From positions 1-9,430 of the forward strand of contig JASLBO010000385.1 of the NCBI GenBank assembly GCA_030146605.1: a stretch of 9,430 nt of DNA. Direction: 5' to 3'. This DNA is from Sphingomonas sp. GTDB lineage: Bacteria > Pseudomonadota > Alphaproteobacteria > Sphingomonadales > Sphingomonadaceae. Numbering within the stretch: the first letter of the stretch is position 1; the number at the start of each line of letters is the position of its first letter. The position numbers were made by a program, and so were the translations under genes. The notes under the pieces are model-generated. The model had not been told where the DNA came from, ran no database searches, and was given only the letters and a program-made list of their open reading frames with translations. This document shows positions 1 through 6,206 of this stretch, piece after piece.

Positions 1-179
1 TCGGCTGCATGTCGAGCCGCGCCGCCGACGGGATTCGCGACGAGATGGAAGCGCGCGGGCCGATGAAGCTCGCCGACGTGCTCGATGCGCAGAAGGTGAT
101 GATCAGCATCGCCCGCGGGCTGGTGAAGGATGGCACGCTCCAGATGCCGGGCAAGGGCGGTGATGACGATTATGTCTGA
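1..179 (+). CDS. fliG: Flagellar motor switch protein FliG, C-terminal end (5' truncated by window)
   Basis: The reading frame enters at base 3 and ends at TGA 177-179, giving about 58 C-terminal residues. The visible protein contains SSRAADGIRDEMEARGPMKL followed by ADVLDAQKVMISIARGLVKDG. This is the typical end of the FliG C-terminal domain, including the S-x-R-A-A-x-x-I-x-x-E-(ME) segment and the 'AQ' helix. FliG is the C-ring protein that meets the MotA stator and generates torque. That role is family knowledge; the charged torque helix itself may lie mostly outside the window. Its stop lies inside the start of fliH, so the two are translationally coupled. The short GGDDDY tail ending in Val is acidic. 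The identification also rests on the fliH-I-J genes that follow. Confidence 0.93.
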   Translation, partial: GCMSSRAADGIRDEMEARGPMKLADVLDAQKVMISIARGLVKDGTLQMPGKGGDDDYV

Positions 180-897
180 ATTCGCTCCCGGTTTCGCCGG
201 CCGCATCCATGCCGCCGCGCATGTTCTCCAGCGCGCATTTGGCGACGGCGCGGCCTTCGCTGCCGCCGATGTCGGCAGCATCGGTCGCCGCGGCTTCGAG
301 GAGCCCGCGGTCTCGCCGCGCCACTTCTCGCCCGCCGATCCGGGTGCCAACCCCACCGAGGGCTGGGATCCGTTCACTGCCGAGGCGCCGGCCCATCCCG
401 GTCCGTTTATCGATCCGATTGCCGCGGCGCACGATGCCGGCTTCGCTGAAGGTCGCGCCGCGGCGCTCGCCGAGATCGAAAAGGCCGAAGCGCGCGAGGC
501 GGCTTTGCTCGGTCAGGTCTCGCAGGCGCTCGCCGCCGGCGCGCATTTCGACCGCGAGCGCATGGCGGGGCATCTCCGCCAGACCGTGCTCCACCTCGTC
601 CAGCGCATGATCGGCGAGGCCGGGGTCGCGCCCGATATCCTCGCCGGCCGCATCACCGCTGCGGTGGACCTGCTCGCCGACGGCGCCGAATCGGCATTGC
701 TGCGGCTGCACCCCGACGATGTCCCGCTCGTTCAGGGCAAGCTCCCGACGACGATCTTCCCGGTCGGCGATCCGCATGTCGCACGCGGGAGTTTCGTCGT
801 CGAAAGCGCTTCGACCATCGTCGAGGACGGACCCGAAATCTGGCTCGAGCAACTCGCTTTGGCGATCGATCGCGTGCCGATCCCGCCCGCATGCTGA
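163..897 (+). CDS. fliH: Flagellar export ATPase regulator FliH
   Basis: Encodes 244 residues from ATG 163. FliH is a cytosolic dimer that binds and restrains the export ATPase FliI and links it to the C-ring. The N-terminal half (about residues 1-90) is low-complexity and rich in Ala, Gly and Pro. From about residue 90 (DAGFAEGRAAALAE) a long alanine-rich helix begins. The C-terminal domain shows the family pattern of a HLRQTVLHLVQRMIGE helix (about 137-152), LRLHPDDVPLV (about 180-190) and DPHVARGSFVVES (about 203-215). The start at 163 is preferred because AAGGG at 153-157 is 5 bases upstream; ATG 172 (241 residues) is an alternative. A still longer frame from 130 lies deep in fliG and has no support. 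The gene overlaps fliG by 17 bases and fliI by 7. FliH diverges strongly between species, so the call rests partly on position. Confidence 0.88.
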   Translation: MTIMSEFAPGFAGRIHAAAHVLQRAFGDGAAFAAADVGSIGRRGFEEPAVSPRHFSPADPGANPTEGWDPFTAEAPAHPGPFIDPIAAAHDAGFAEGRAAALAEIEKAEAREAALLGQVSQALAAGAHFDRERMAGHLRQTVLHLVQRMIGEAGVAPDILAGRITAAVDLLADGAESALLRLHPDDVPLVQGKLPTTIFPVGDPHVARGSFVVESASTIVEDGPEIWLEQLALAIDRVPIPPAC

Positions 898-2219
898 ACA
901 AGTTCACCGACGATTATCTCGACGGGCTCGGGTGCCGCGACTTCGCGCCGCGGGCCAAGGTCTCGGGTCGCCTGTCCTCCTATGACGGACTGCTGATGGA
1001 GGCGGTCGGCCTTTCGCTCCCCGTGGGCACGGTCTGTGCAATCGGCGACGGCATCAGCCGGATCGAGGCGGAGGTGATCGGCTTCCGGGCGGGCCGGACG
1101 CTGATGATGAATCTCGGCGGCCCCGCCGCTCTGCTCCCCAACGCCCCCGTGCGTCCGATCGGCCCTCCCGGCGAAGCGGAGGTCGGCGCCGCGTTGCTCG
1201 GCCGCGTCGTCGATGGCGCGGGCAAGCCGATCGACGGGCTCGGTCCTGTCCGGGGCGCCGGTAAATGGCCGCTCGCGGGCAAGCTCCAGTCGCCGCTCGA
1301 TCGGGGCCGGGTGCTCCAGCCGCTCGATGTCGGCGTCCGCGCGATCAACGGGCTGCTGACTATCGGCCAGGGCCAGCGGGTCGGCATCATGGCCGGCTCG
1401 GGGGTCGGCAAGTCGGTCCTGCTCGGCATGATCGTCCGCGCCGCCGAAGCCGATGTCGTCGTCGTCGGGCTGATCGGCGAGCGGTCGCGCGAAGTAGCCG
1501 ATTTCCTCGAGACCAAGGTGTTCGGCGCTGCCCGGGCGCGCTCGGTGGTGGTGGCGGTCCCCGCCAATCACTCGCCGGTGCTCCGTATCCGCGGCGCGCT
1601 GCGCGCTACCGCGATTGCCGAGAGCTTCCGTGCGGAGGGCAAGAAGGTTCTGCTGATCATGGATTCGCTGACCCGCGTCGCGCATGCCGGCCGCGAGATC
1701 GGTCTCGCGCTCGGCGAGCCCGCCAGCGCGCGCGGTTATCCGCCAAGCGCAATCGCGATGCTGCCCAGCCTGATCGAGCGTGCAGGCACCTGCGTCTCGT
1801 CGGGTGGCTCGATCACCGCGATCTACACCGTGCTCGCCGACGGCGATGACAGCAACGATCCAGTAGTCGACAGCGCCCGCTCGATCCTCGACGGGCATAT
1901 CGTGCTCAGCCGTGCGCTCGCCGAGCGGGGGGTTTATCCCGCGATCGATCTCGGCCCCTCGGTGAGCCGGGTGATGACCGACATCGCCGCCAAGGATCAC
2001 CTCCACGCGGCGCGCGTGCTGCGCCGGCATCTCGCCACCTATGAGGAAAATCGCGATCTGGTGCTAATGGGCGCCTACCGCCCCGGCGCGGATCGCGAGA
2101 TCGACGCCGCGATCGCCTGCCACCCCGCAGTGATGGAATATATTCGCCAGGGCGCGGACGAAGTCGTCACGCTGCCCGATGCCGTCGCCGAGCTGACCGG
2201 CGTGTTCGGCGATGGCTAG
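891..2219 (+). CDS. fliI: Flagellum-specific export ATPase FliI
   Basis: Encodes 442 residues, a usual length for FliI, the hexameric ATPase (F1-beta-like) at the cytoplasmic base of the flagellar type III exporter. It helps release substrates from chaperones and feed them to the gate. Visible motifs: Walker A AGSGVGKS at residues 168-175 (Lys174), GLIGERSREV just after it with the catalytic-type Glu, Walker B LLIMDS at 254-259, and the FliI/SctN signature ARGYPPSAIAMLPSLIERAG at 280-299. Next comes ADGDDSNDPVVDSARSILDG, and a C-terminal ATPase domain with YEENRDLVLMGAY near the end. The N-terminal beta-barrel lies around residues 20-95. The start ATG 891 overlaps the fliH stop by 7 bases and has only weak Shine-Dalgarno character, so coupling to fliH is likely. 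No key residue is missing. Confidence 0.98.
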   Translation: MLNKFTDDYLDGLGCRDFAPRAKVSGRLSSYDGLLMEAVGLSLPVGTVCAIGDGISRIEAEVIGFRAGRTLMMNLGGPAALLPNAPVRPIGPPGEAEVGAALLGRVVDGAGKPIDGLGPVRGAGKWPLAGKLQSPLDRGRVLQPLDVGVRAINGLLTIGQGQRVGIMAGSGVGKSVLLGMIVRAAEADVVVVGLIGERSREVADFLETKVFGAARARSVVVAVPANHSPVLRIRGALRATAIAESFRAEGKKVLLIMDSLTRVAHAGREIGLALGEPASARGYPPSAIAMLPSLIERAGTCVSSGGSITAIYTVLADGDDSNDPVVDSARSILDGHIVLSRALAERGVYPAIDLGPSVSRVMTDIAAKDHLHAARVLRRHLATYEENRDLVLMGAYRPGADREIDAAIACHPAVMEYIRQGADEVVTLPDAVAELTGVFGDG

Positions 2220-2640
2220 GACCGCGAAGAAGCTCGAACGGCTTCTGCGTGTCCGCACGCTCCAGCTCGATCAGGTGCGCGCCGCCGAAGTACATGCGCG
2301 CGCGAGAGTCGACCAGGAACAGACGCTGCGCGCGCGCATCGCCGCACTGACCGACAATGTCGCGCCGGTTGCGGCGCCGGCGCCCGCCTTCGCCACCTCG
2401 CTGATCGCCGCCGCCCATTATCGCGACCGGCTTCACCAATCAGCCCATGCCGCAGAACGGCGCGTCGTTGTCGCCCGGCAGGGACTGGAGACGGCGCGCG
2501 CCGCGACGCGTGAGGCGCACCGCGACCAGAGCGCGATCGAGAAGCTGATCGAGCGCGAGGATGCCAAGGCCGTGCTCAAGGCTTTGCGCGAGCTCGAAGC
2601 TTTACCGGCCAATATGAGAAAACGGCACGATATTTGCTGA
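2212..2640 (+). CDS. fliJ: Flagellar export stalk protein FliJ
   Basis: Encodes 142 residues. It is predicted to be almost wholly alpha-helical coiled coil, with many Arg, Gln, Glu and Ala residues in heptad-like spacing (KKLERLLRVRTLQLDQVRAAEV at the start, IEKLIEREDAKAVLKALREL near the end). FliJ sits in the centre of the FliI hexamer like the gamma stalk of F1-ATPase, contacts FlhA and helps recycle chaperones. Sequence identity in this family is low, so the call rests on length, coiled-coil character and position directly after fliI. Its ATG overlaps the fliI stop by 8 bases. The last codons (AAT ATG AGA AAA) are AT-rich and include the AGA arginine codon, unlike the GC-rich codons around them. 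The same bases form the sigma-54 promoter annotated at 2623-2638, which probably explains the codon choice. Confidence 0.85.
   Translation: MARTAKKLERLLRVRTLQLDQVRAAEVHARARVDQEQTLRARIAALTDNVAPVAAPAPAFATSLIAAAHYRDRLHQSAHAAERRVVVARQGLETARAATREAHRDQSAIEKLIEREDAKAVLKALRELEALPANMRKRHDIC
2623..2638 (+). promoter_or_regulatory. Sigma-54 (RpoN) promoter for fliK and downstream genes
   Basis: The sequence CGGCACG-ATAT-TTGCT matches the RpoN consensus TGGCACG-N4-TTGCW at every specified base except the first. The -24 GG is at 2624-2625 and the -12 GC at 2636-2637, with the required 10 bases between. It sits over the last codons of fliJ, in an AT-rich patch. Transcription would start near 2649, about 27 bases before the fliK TTG. 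Hook-stage flagellar genes are commonly RpoN-dependent in alpha- and gammaproteobacteria (family knowledge). Use here is inferred. Confidence 0.72.
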
Positions 2641-2644
2641 GCTG

Positions 2645-2664
2645 CGGGTGAGCAGTTTCACCCG
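2645..2664. promoter_or_regulatory. 7-bp inverted repeat at the predicted fliK transcription start
   Basis: CGGGTGA (2645-2651) and TCACCCG (2658-2664) are perfect inverted repeats separated by GCAGTT. The right arm ends on the first G of the fliK Shine-Dalgarno sequence. No T-tract follows, so a classical terminator is unlikely. A message reading through from fliJ could form the hairpin. A message started near 2649 by the sigma-54 promoter would lack most of the left arm. It could also be a DNA operator. The role is unknown. Confidence 0.45.
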
Positions 2665-2668
2665 AGGG
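2664..2668 (+). promoter_or_regulatory. Ribosome binding site that fixes the fliK TTG start
   Basis: GAGGG lies 7 bases upstream of TTG 2676. The first in-frame ATG (2706) is preceded only by pyrimidine-rich sequence with no Shine-Dalgarno match. The site therefore favours the rarer TTG as the true start. Confidence 0.6.
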
Positions 2669-2675
2669 TTCGCAC

Positions 2676-4070
2676 TTGATCCAGCTTTCGTCGCTTCCTC
2701 TCCTCATGCCGTTCGGACCGGTTCGTCCTGCCCTGCTCGCATCGGGTGCGGCCAGCAGCTTTGCGCTCGCTCTGGGTGCGCTGGTGCTGCCGCGGGGGGA
2801 CGCGCCGGCGGCAGAAGGTGAGGGCGACGCGCTGCCCTCCGGGCGGCAAATACTTGCGGAAGCCGGCAAGGATTTGCCGGGACCCGCGGGAAACGCTGAA
2901 GATGATGGTGCCGATGCGCGGGATGCGCATGACGGGGCCGACATCGTGTTCGCGTGGTTTGCGGTTGCGCCCGGTCCGGAGCCCGTGGCTTTGCCGGCCG
3001 GCGTCGCTCCTCGGGCAATGGCCGTCACGAACGAGCCGGAGGGCAGGCGCGTTCCTGAAAGCGTCGCGCTCCCCTCGACCGTTGTGTCGCTGCACGAAGG
3101 CGATGCAGAGGCCGGGATCCCGGCCGCCACCGTTGTCCCCGAAGCCATGGTGGCCCCCGCGCCTGACCGGTTGCGGGCCCCGACCCCTGCCAAGTCCGAC
3201 CGCGCCGGGCCACCAGCGATTCCGACCGGCGAAGCGCGGGATATCGCGCTTTCGAGAGCCCCCATGCCCGCTTGCCCCATGGCCGAAACCGCGGCGAACG
3301 CAGCGCCCTCGATCCCTAGCACGGCCGTTGCCGCACCCGCCGCCGCTCCCGCGCCTCGCGACGCGCCCGTACGCGCCCTCGAAGCCGCGATTACGCCCGC
3401 AAGTAAGGCGACCGAACAGGCGCGGACTGCGCCGGGCCCCTCTGAGCAGGCAGCAACGACGCAGGCGCTTCGGCCTCCCGCCATGGCCTCGCCGCTCATG
3501 CCTCCGCTCAACCGGGTGTTCGAGAGCGCAGTCGTCGCGAGCGCGCCCGCCGCGCCCGCCCTGCTGCGCCGTGCACCGGGCGCGGAATCCGCGGTGCTCG
3601 CAATCCCTGCGTCGGCTCCCGACGCCCTGCAGCCGCATGCCGTGTCCGTGCCCGCCGACGTTCAACAAGTCGCGCTGGATATGCGCCGGCAGGAATGGGC
3701 AGGCAGGATGACCGAGCACATCGAGGCGCTGCGCGATGCGGCGCCGGTGCGGGAGACGCGTCTCAGCCTCGTTCCCGAAGCGCTGGGCAAAATCGAGGTG
3801 TCGATCCGCCACGAAGGCGAGCGTGTCCATGTCCATTTCACCACCGAAACGCAGGCTGCGCGCCAGTTGATCGCCGACGCCCAGCCGAGGCTCGACGCGC
3901 TTGCCGAGGCACGCGGGCTCAAGCTCGGCCAGACGAGCTTTGAGAGCGGCACCGCCGGAGAGGGGCCGAACCGCGATAGCCGCGAAAATCCAGCGCAGCA
4001 ACCGCGCGCGCCGCGCCCCGCCAACCTCGAAACCGTCGTCGGCCCCGCCGATAACGACCGCATCGCCTGA
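2676..4070 (+). CDS. fliK: Flagellar hook-length control protein FliK
   Basis: Encodes 464 residues from TTG 2676; an ATG start at 2706 would give 454. FliK is exported during hook assembly, measures hook length, and contacts FlhB to switch export from hook to filament substrates. Residues about 25-340 are a low-complexity Ala/Pro-rich stretch, the expected unfolded ruler. The C-terminal Flg_hook domain begins near residue 345 (MTEHIEALRDA). It contains RLSLVPEALGKIEVSI (362-377), then HVHFTTETQAARQLIADAQPRLDALAEARGL, the conserved core that binds FlhB. The tail after about residue 425 is polar and Gln/Pro-rich. A 35-base gap follows fliJ, with a sigma-54 promoter and a dyad upstream. TTG plus the leader structure suggests restrained translation. 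The ruler is poorly conserved, so identity depends on the C-terminal domain and on position. Confidence 0.9.
   Translation: MIQLSSLPLLMPFGPVRPALLASGAASSFALALGALVLPRGDAPAAEGEGDALPSGRQILAEAGKDLPGPAGNAEDDGADARDAHDGADIVFAWFAVAPGPEPVALPAGVAPRAMAVTNEPEGRRVPESVALPSTVVSLHEGDAEAGIPAATVVPEAMVAPAPDRLRAPTPAKSDRAGPPAIPTGEARDIALSRAPMPACPMAETAANAAPSIPSTAVAAPAAAPAPRDAPVRALEAAITPASKATEQARTAPGPSEQAATTQALRPPAMASPLMPPLNRVFESAVVASAPAAPALLRRAPGAESAVLAIPASAPDALQPHAVSVPADVQQVALDMRRQEWAGRMTEHIEALRDAAPVRETRLSLVPEALGKIEVSIRHEGERVHVHFTTETQAARQLIADAQPRLDALAEARGLKLGQTSFESGTAGEGPNRDSRENPAQQPRAPRPANLETVVGPADNDRIA
2844..2880. promoter_or_regulatory. Paired palindromes 20 bp apart inside fliK, possible activator (enhancer) sites
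   Basis: Two CGGCAA...TTGC elements begin at 2844 and 2864, a 20-bp period matching at 13 of 20 bases. The second is a perfect dyad, CCGGCAA-GGAT-TTGCCGG (2863-2880). The first contains GCAA-ATAC-TTGC, and its CGGCAAAT also pairs with ATTTGCCG (2872-2879). The 20-bp period is out of register with codons. The pair lies about 195-230 bases after the predicted sigma-54 start, within enhancer range. It resembles the CGGC...GC(C)G palindromes of FlbD-type flagellar activators as I remember them. Binding is inferred only. Confidence 0.35.
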
Positions 4071-4087
4071 GATCGACGGAGACCATC

Positions 4088-4705
4088 ATGGCCGACAAGA
4101 CCGACGCACAAACAACGCTCGCAAAGGGCAAAGGCAAGAAGCTGATGATCCTTCTCGGCCTTCCGGTCGTGCTGCTCGGCACGGGCGGAGGCGCCGCAGT
4201 GTACGGCATGCAGGCGGGCTGGTTCAGCGTGAAGCCGGCCGAGCCGGAATCCGATGCCCCGAAATTGCTTCCCAAGAGCGAGGAGAAGCGCGCCGCGCCG
4301 AAAGGCGAGGGCGGTCACGGTGAGGAAGGAGGCAGATCCGAAGGCAGTCACGGCAAGCCCACCCCGAAGGGCGAAGGCGGCGACAAATATGCCTCGAGCT
4401 ATTATCCGCTGGAAAAGGAATTCACCTCCAATCTTCAGGATAGTGTCCATTTCATCCAGGTCGGCATCGCCGTCTCGACGCCGTATGACGAGCGCGTTCT
4501 GGAGAACATCAAGACCCACGAGATCGCGATCCGTTCGCAAGTACTCATGGCGCTCGGCGAGACCAGCGAGGATGAAGTCTTCACGGCTGAGGGCAAGCGC
4601 CACATTCAGGATCGGCTGGCAAAGTCGATCAACGCCGTCCTGAAGGAAAAGGAAGGTTTCGGAGGCGTAAGTAACGTCTACTTTACCAATTTCATTGTTC
4701 AGTGA
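4088..4705 (+). CDS. fliL: Flagellar basal body-associated protein FliL
   Basis: Encodes 205 residues. FliL is a single-pass inner-membrane protein that surrounds or supports the MotAB stator near the basal body. A short basic N-terminus (KGKGKK, 13-18) precedes one transmembrane helix at about 19-40. A hydrophilic linker at about 48-100 follows, rich in Gly, Glu, Lys and His, with PKGEGG at both 71-76 and 93-98. The periplasmic FliL domain spans about 105-205: YYPLEKEFTSNL, HFIQVGIAVSTPYDERV, then a helix and VYFTNFIVQ at the end, the usual FliL C-terminal strand. The start is well supported by GGAG at 4078-4081, six bases before ATG. The gap to fliK is 17 bases and to fliM 6 bases. The long charged linker is the only unusual trait. 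Confidence 0.94.
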   Translation: MADKTDAQTTLAKGKGKKLMILLGLPVVLLGTGGGAAVYGMQAGWFSVKPAEPESDAPKLLPKSEEKRAAPKGEGGHGEEGGRSEGSHGKPTPKGEGGDKYASSYYPLEKEFTSNLQDSVHFIQVGIAVSTPYDERVLENIKTHEIAIRSQVLMALGETSEDEVFTAEGKRHIQDRLAKSINAVLKEKEGFGGVSNVYFTNFIVQ

Positions 4706-4711
4706 ACGGGC

Positions 4712-5659
4712 ATGGTTAACGCCCTTTCAGACTCCGGCAGCGCCGAACGGCGGGAACGCCCCCGGGCCAGCGCGGAACACGCGTCGGCGCTGGGCAGCGC
4801 GAACCTCAATCCGTTCGGCGACCTCGTCATGCTGCAGCATCTCTGCGCGCGGCTGGCGAAGGCGCTCAAGCCGGTGTTCGACGGAATTCTTCGCGCCGAT
4901 CTGCGCTGCTGGGCCGAGCCGCTCGCAGTGCAGCGTTGGGGCGATTATCGTGCCGAGCGCGGCCATGGCCTCACTGCGTGGCAGCCACTGACGATGGGCA
5001 ATGCTCGGGCGCGCGTCCAGCTGGCGCTCGGCGCGAAGCTGGTGCTCGAAATGCTCGACGCGTTCTTCGGCGGCGACGGCGAAGCGCCCAATCCGCTGCC
5101 CGTGGAATTCACTCCCGCCGCGGAGACGTTGGTCGCCCGCCTTGCGAAAATGCTTGCCGCGCCGCTCGAAGCTGCCTGGGAGCCGCTGACGCGCGTCGCG
5201 TTCCGCGCAGTCGACGGCGTCAATCTTGCGGCTCTTCCTGAACTCGCCGGCGATGATCCCGTGATCGTCACCCGCTTCGGCATCGCGATCGGCGAGCGCA
5301 AGCCCGCATTTGTCGACATTGTCTACCCGGTCGCCGCGCTCAAGCCGCACGGCGCCGCGCTGACCGTCAAGGTCCACGGTGTCCCCGCCGAGGTCGAACC
5401 CGAATGGCGCAGTGGCCTCACCCGCGCCGTGATGGGCGTGCGATTCCCGATCCGCTCGGTGCTCGCCGAGCCGGTCGTCCCGCTCGGGCTGCTGCTCGAT
5501 CTCAAGCAGGGCGACGTGATCCCGATCGATTTCGGCCCCGAGGTTCCGGTGATGGTGGCGTCGCGCCGCCTCGGCACCGGCCTTGTCGGCACCGCCAACG
5601 GCCGCGCCGCGGTCCGGCTCACCCAACTCGAACCGCTCTGCGAAGAGGATTTCCGATGA
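4712..5659 (+). CDS. fliM: Flagellar motor switch protein FliM (no N-terminal CheY-binding motif)
   Basis: Encodes 315 residues. FliM forms the middle of the C-ring, joining FliG above to FliN below, and usually receives CheY-P through an N-terminal LSQ-x-EIDxLL peptide. Here the middle CheC-like domain is clear: LGAKLVLEMLDAFFGGDGE (106-124) contains the GGxG loop that contacts FliG, followed by EFTPAAETLVARL. The C-terminal SpoA domain spans about 235-308 (RSVLAEPVVPLGLLLDLKQGDVIPIDF, then PVMVASRRLGTG). The first 39 residues (MVNALSDSGSAERRERPR and onward) contain no EIDxLL-like motif. An upstream start is impossible because the in-frame TGA of fliL (4703-4705) lies just before ATG 4712. 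The Arg usually following GGxG is Glu. The Shine-Dalgarno is weak, so coupling to fliL is likely. The stop overlaps the fliN ATG (ATGA). Confidence 0.9.
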   Translation: MVNALSDSGSAERRERPRASAEHASALGSANLNPFGDLVMLQHLCARLAKALKPVFDGILRADLRCWAEPLAVQRWGDYRAERGHGLTAWQPLTMGNARARVQLALGAKLVLEMLDAFFGGDGEAPNPLPVEFTPAAETLVARLAKMLAAPLEAAWEPLTRVAFRAVDGVNLAALPELAGDDPVIVTRFGIAIGERKPAFVDIVYPVAALKPHGAALTVKVHGVPAEVEPEWRSGLTRAVMGVRFPIRSVLAEPVVPLGLLLDLKQGDVIPIDFGPEVPVMVASRRLGTGLVGTANGRAAVRLTQLEPLCEEDFR

Positions 5660-5955
5660 ACGACATGGCCGGGGGTTTCCCCGTCGATTCCGCACTGGCG
5701 ACCAATTTCCGGCTGCTCCAGGATGTCGACGTCAAGCTGACCGTCGAGATCGGCTCGACTTCGCTGTCGCTGCGCGAATTGCTCGCTTTGGGCGAGGAAA
5801 GCGTGATCGAACTCGATCGCGACGCCAACGAATTGCTCGACATCTTCGTCAACGGCACGCTGATCGGCCGCGGCGAGGTGGTTACCGTCGGCGAAAAGTT
5901 CGGCGTGCGGATGACCGAACTGGTCAGCCCGGAGAAGCGGACCGCGCGCGCATGA
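5656..5955 (+). CDS. fliN: Flagellar motor switch protein FliN
   Basis: Encodes 99 residues, a compact FliN. FliN forms the lower rim of the C-ring with FliM and docks FliH/FliI for export. After a short N-terminal tail (about 1-22), one SpoA (surface presentation of antigens) domain fills the protein: LLQDVDVKLTVEIGSTSLSL, LLALGEESVIELD, then ELLDIFVNGTLIGRGEVV and VGEKFGVRMTEL. The NG-x-LI-x-RGEVV and FGVR(M/I)TE patterns are diagnostic for FliN. The start is supported by GAGG at 5645-5648, seven bases before ATG, and the ATG overlaps the fliM stop in ATGA. The last bases overlap fliO in another ATGA. No extra CheC or CheY-binding segment is seen, so it is not a FliY-type fusion. Confidence 0.97.
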   Translation: MNDMAGGFPVDSALATNFRLLQDVDVKLTVEIGSTSLSLRELLALGEESVIELDRDANELLDIFVNGTLIGRGEVVTVGEKFGVRMTELVSPEKRTARA

Positions 5956-6206
5956 TGTGGTCGTACATCCTCAAGCTGGTGATCCTGCTGCCTCTGGTCT
6001 GCGGGCTGCTGATCGGCTGCCTCTATGCGTGGCGCAAGCTCGAGGCGCGGCTGCCGAAGAATCAGGCCACGCGGATGGTCCAGGTCAAGGAAACGATGAT
6101 GTTGGCACCCGGGCTGCGGTTGGCAGTGGTCGAGTTCGAGGGGCAGAAACTGCTCGTCTCGGTGAGCCGTAGCGGCGTGACGCTCGTAGACAAGGCGGCC
6201 AGCTGA
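5952..6206 (+). CDS. fliO: Flagellar export gate assembly protein FliO
   Basis: Encodes 84 residues beginning MMWSYILKLV; ATG 5952 and ATG 5955 are both possible, and 5952 overlaps the fliN stop as ATGA. FliO is a small membrane protein that helps assemble the FliP/FliQ/FliR core of the export gate. One transmembrane helix (about residues 4-26) is followed by a basic segment (AWRKLEARLPKN). A short cytoplasmic beta-domain comes next, VQVKETMMLAPGLRLAVVEFEGQKLLVSVS, which fits the FliO pattern of a 'pLgp..rl.lVev.g..lLlgv' core. It is at the short end for FliO. The family is weakly conserved; membrane topology, domain order and its place between fliN and fliP make the call secure. The TGA shares a base with the fliP ATG. 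Confidence 0.9.
   Translation: MMWSYILKLVILLPLVCGLLIGCLYAWRKLEARLPKNQATRMVQVKETMMLAPGLRLAVVEFEGQKLLVSVSRSGVTLVDKAAS

Noticed and set aside
131..148. TGGCACG near the end of fliG as a sigma-54 promoter for fliH
   Set aside because: The -24 half is good but there is no TTGC at the required distance; the bases at the -12 GC position are AT.
130..162. Longer start for fliH at ATG 130
   Set aside because: It adds 11 Arg/Ala-rich residues lying within fliG coding sequence, whereas ATG 163 has AAGGG at good spacing.
732..2030. Long open frame on the minus strand opposite fliI (432 codons)
   Set aside because: It is antisense to a fully conserved FliI; its product is a low-complexity Asp/Arg/His/Ala mix typical of a GC-rich shadow frame, with no recognisable domain or ribosome site.
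2844..2880. The two CGGCAA...TTGC elements read as further sigma-54 promoters
   Set aside because: The distance between GG and GC is 9 bases in both, one short of the strict RpoN spacing. Palindromic symmetry points to protein-binding sites or hairpins instead.
2658..4001. Minus-strand open frames opposite fliK
   Set aside because: fliK's repetitive Ala/Pro codons leave several frames open on both strands. Only the + frame from 2676 ends in a recognisable Flg_hook domain.
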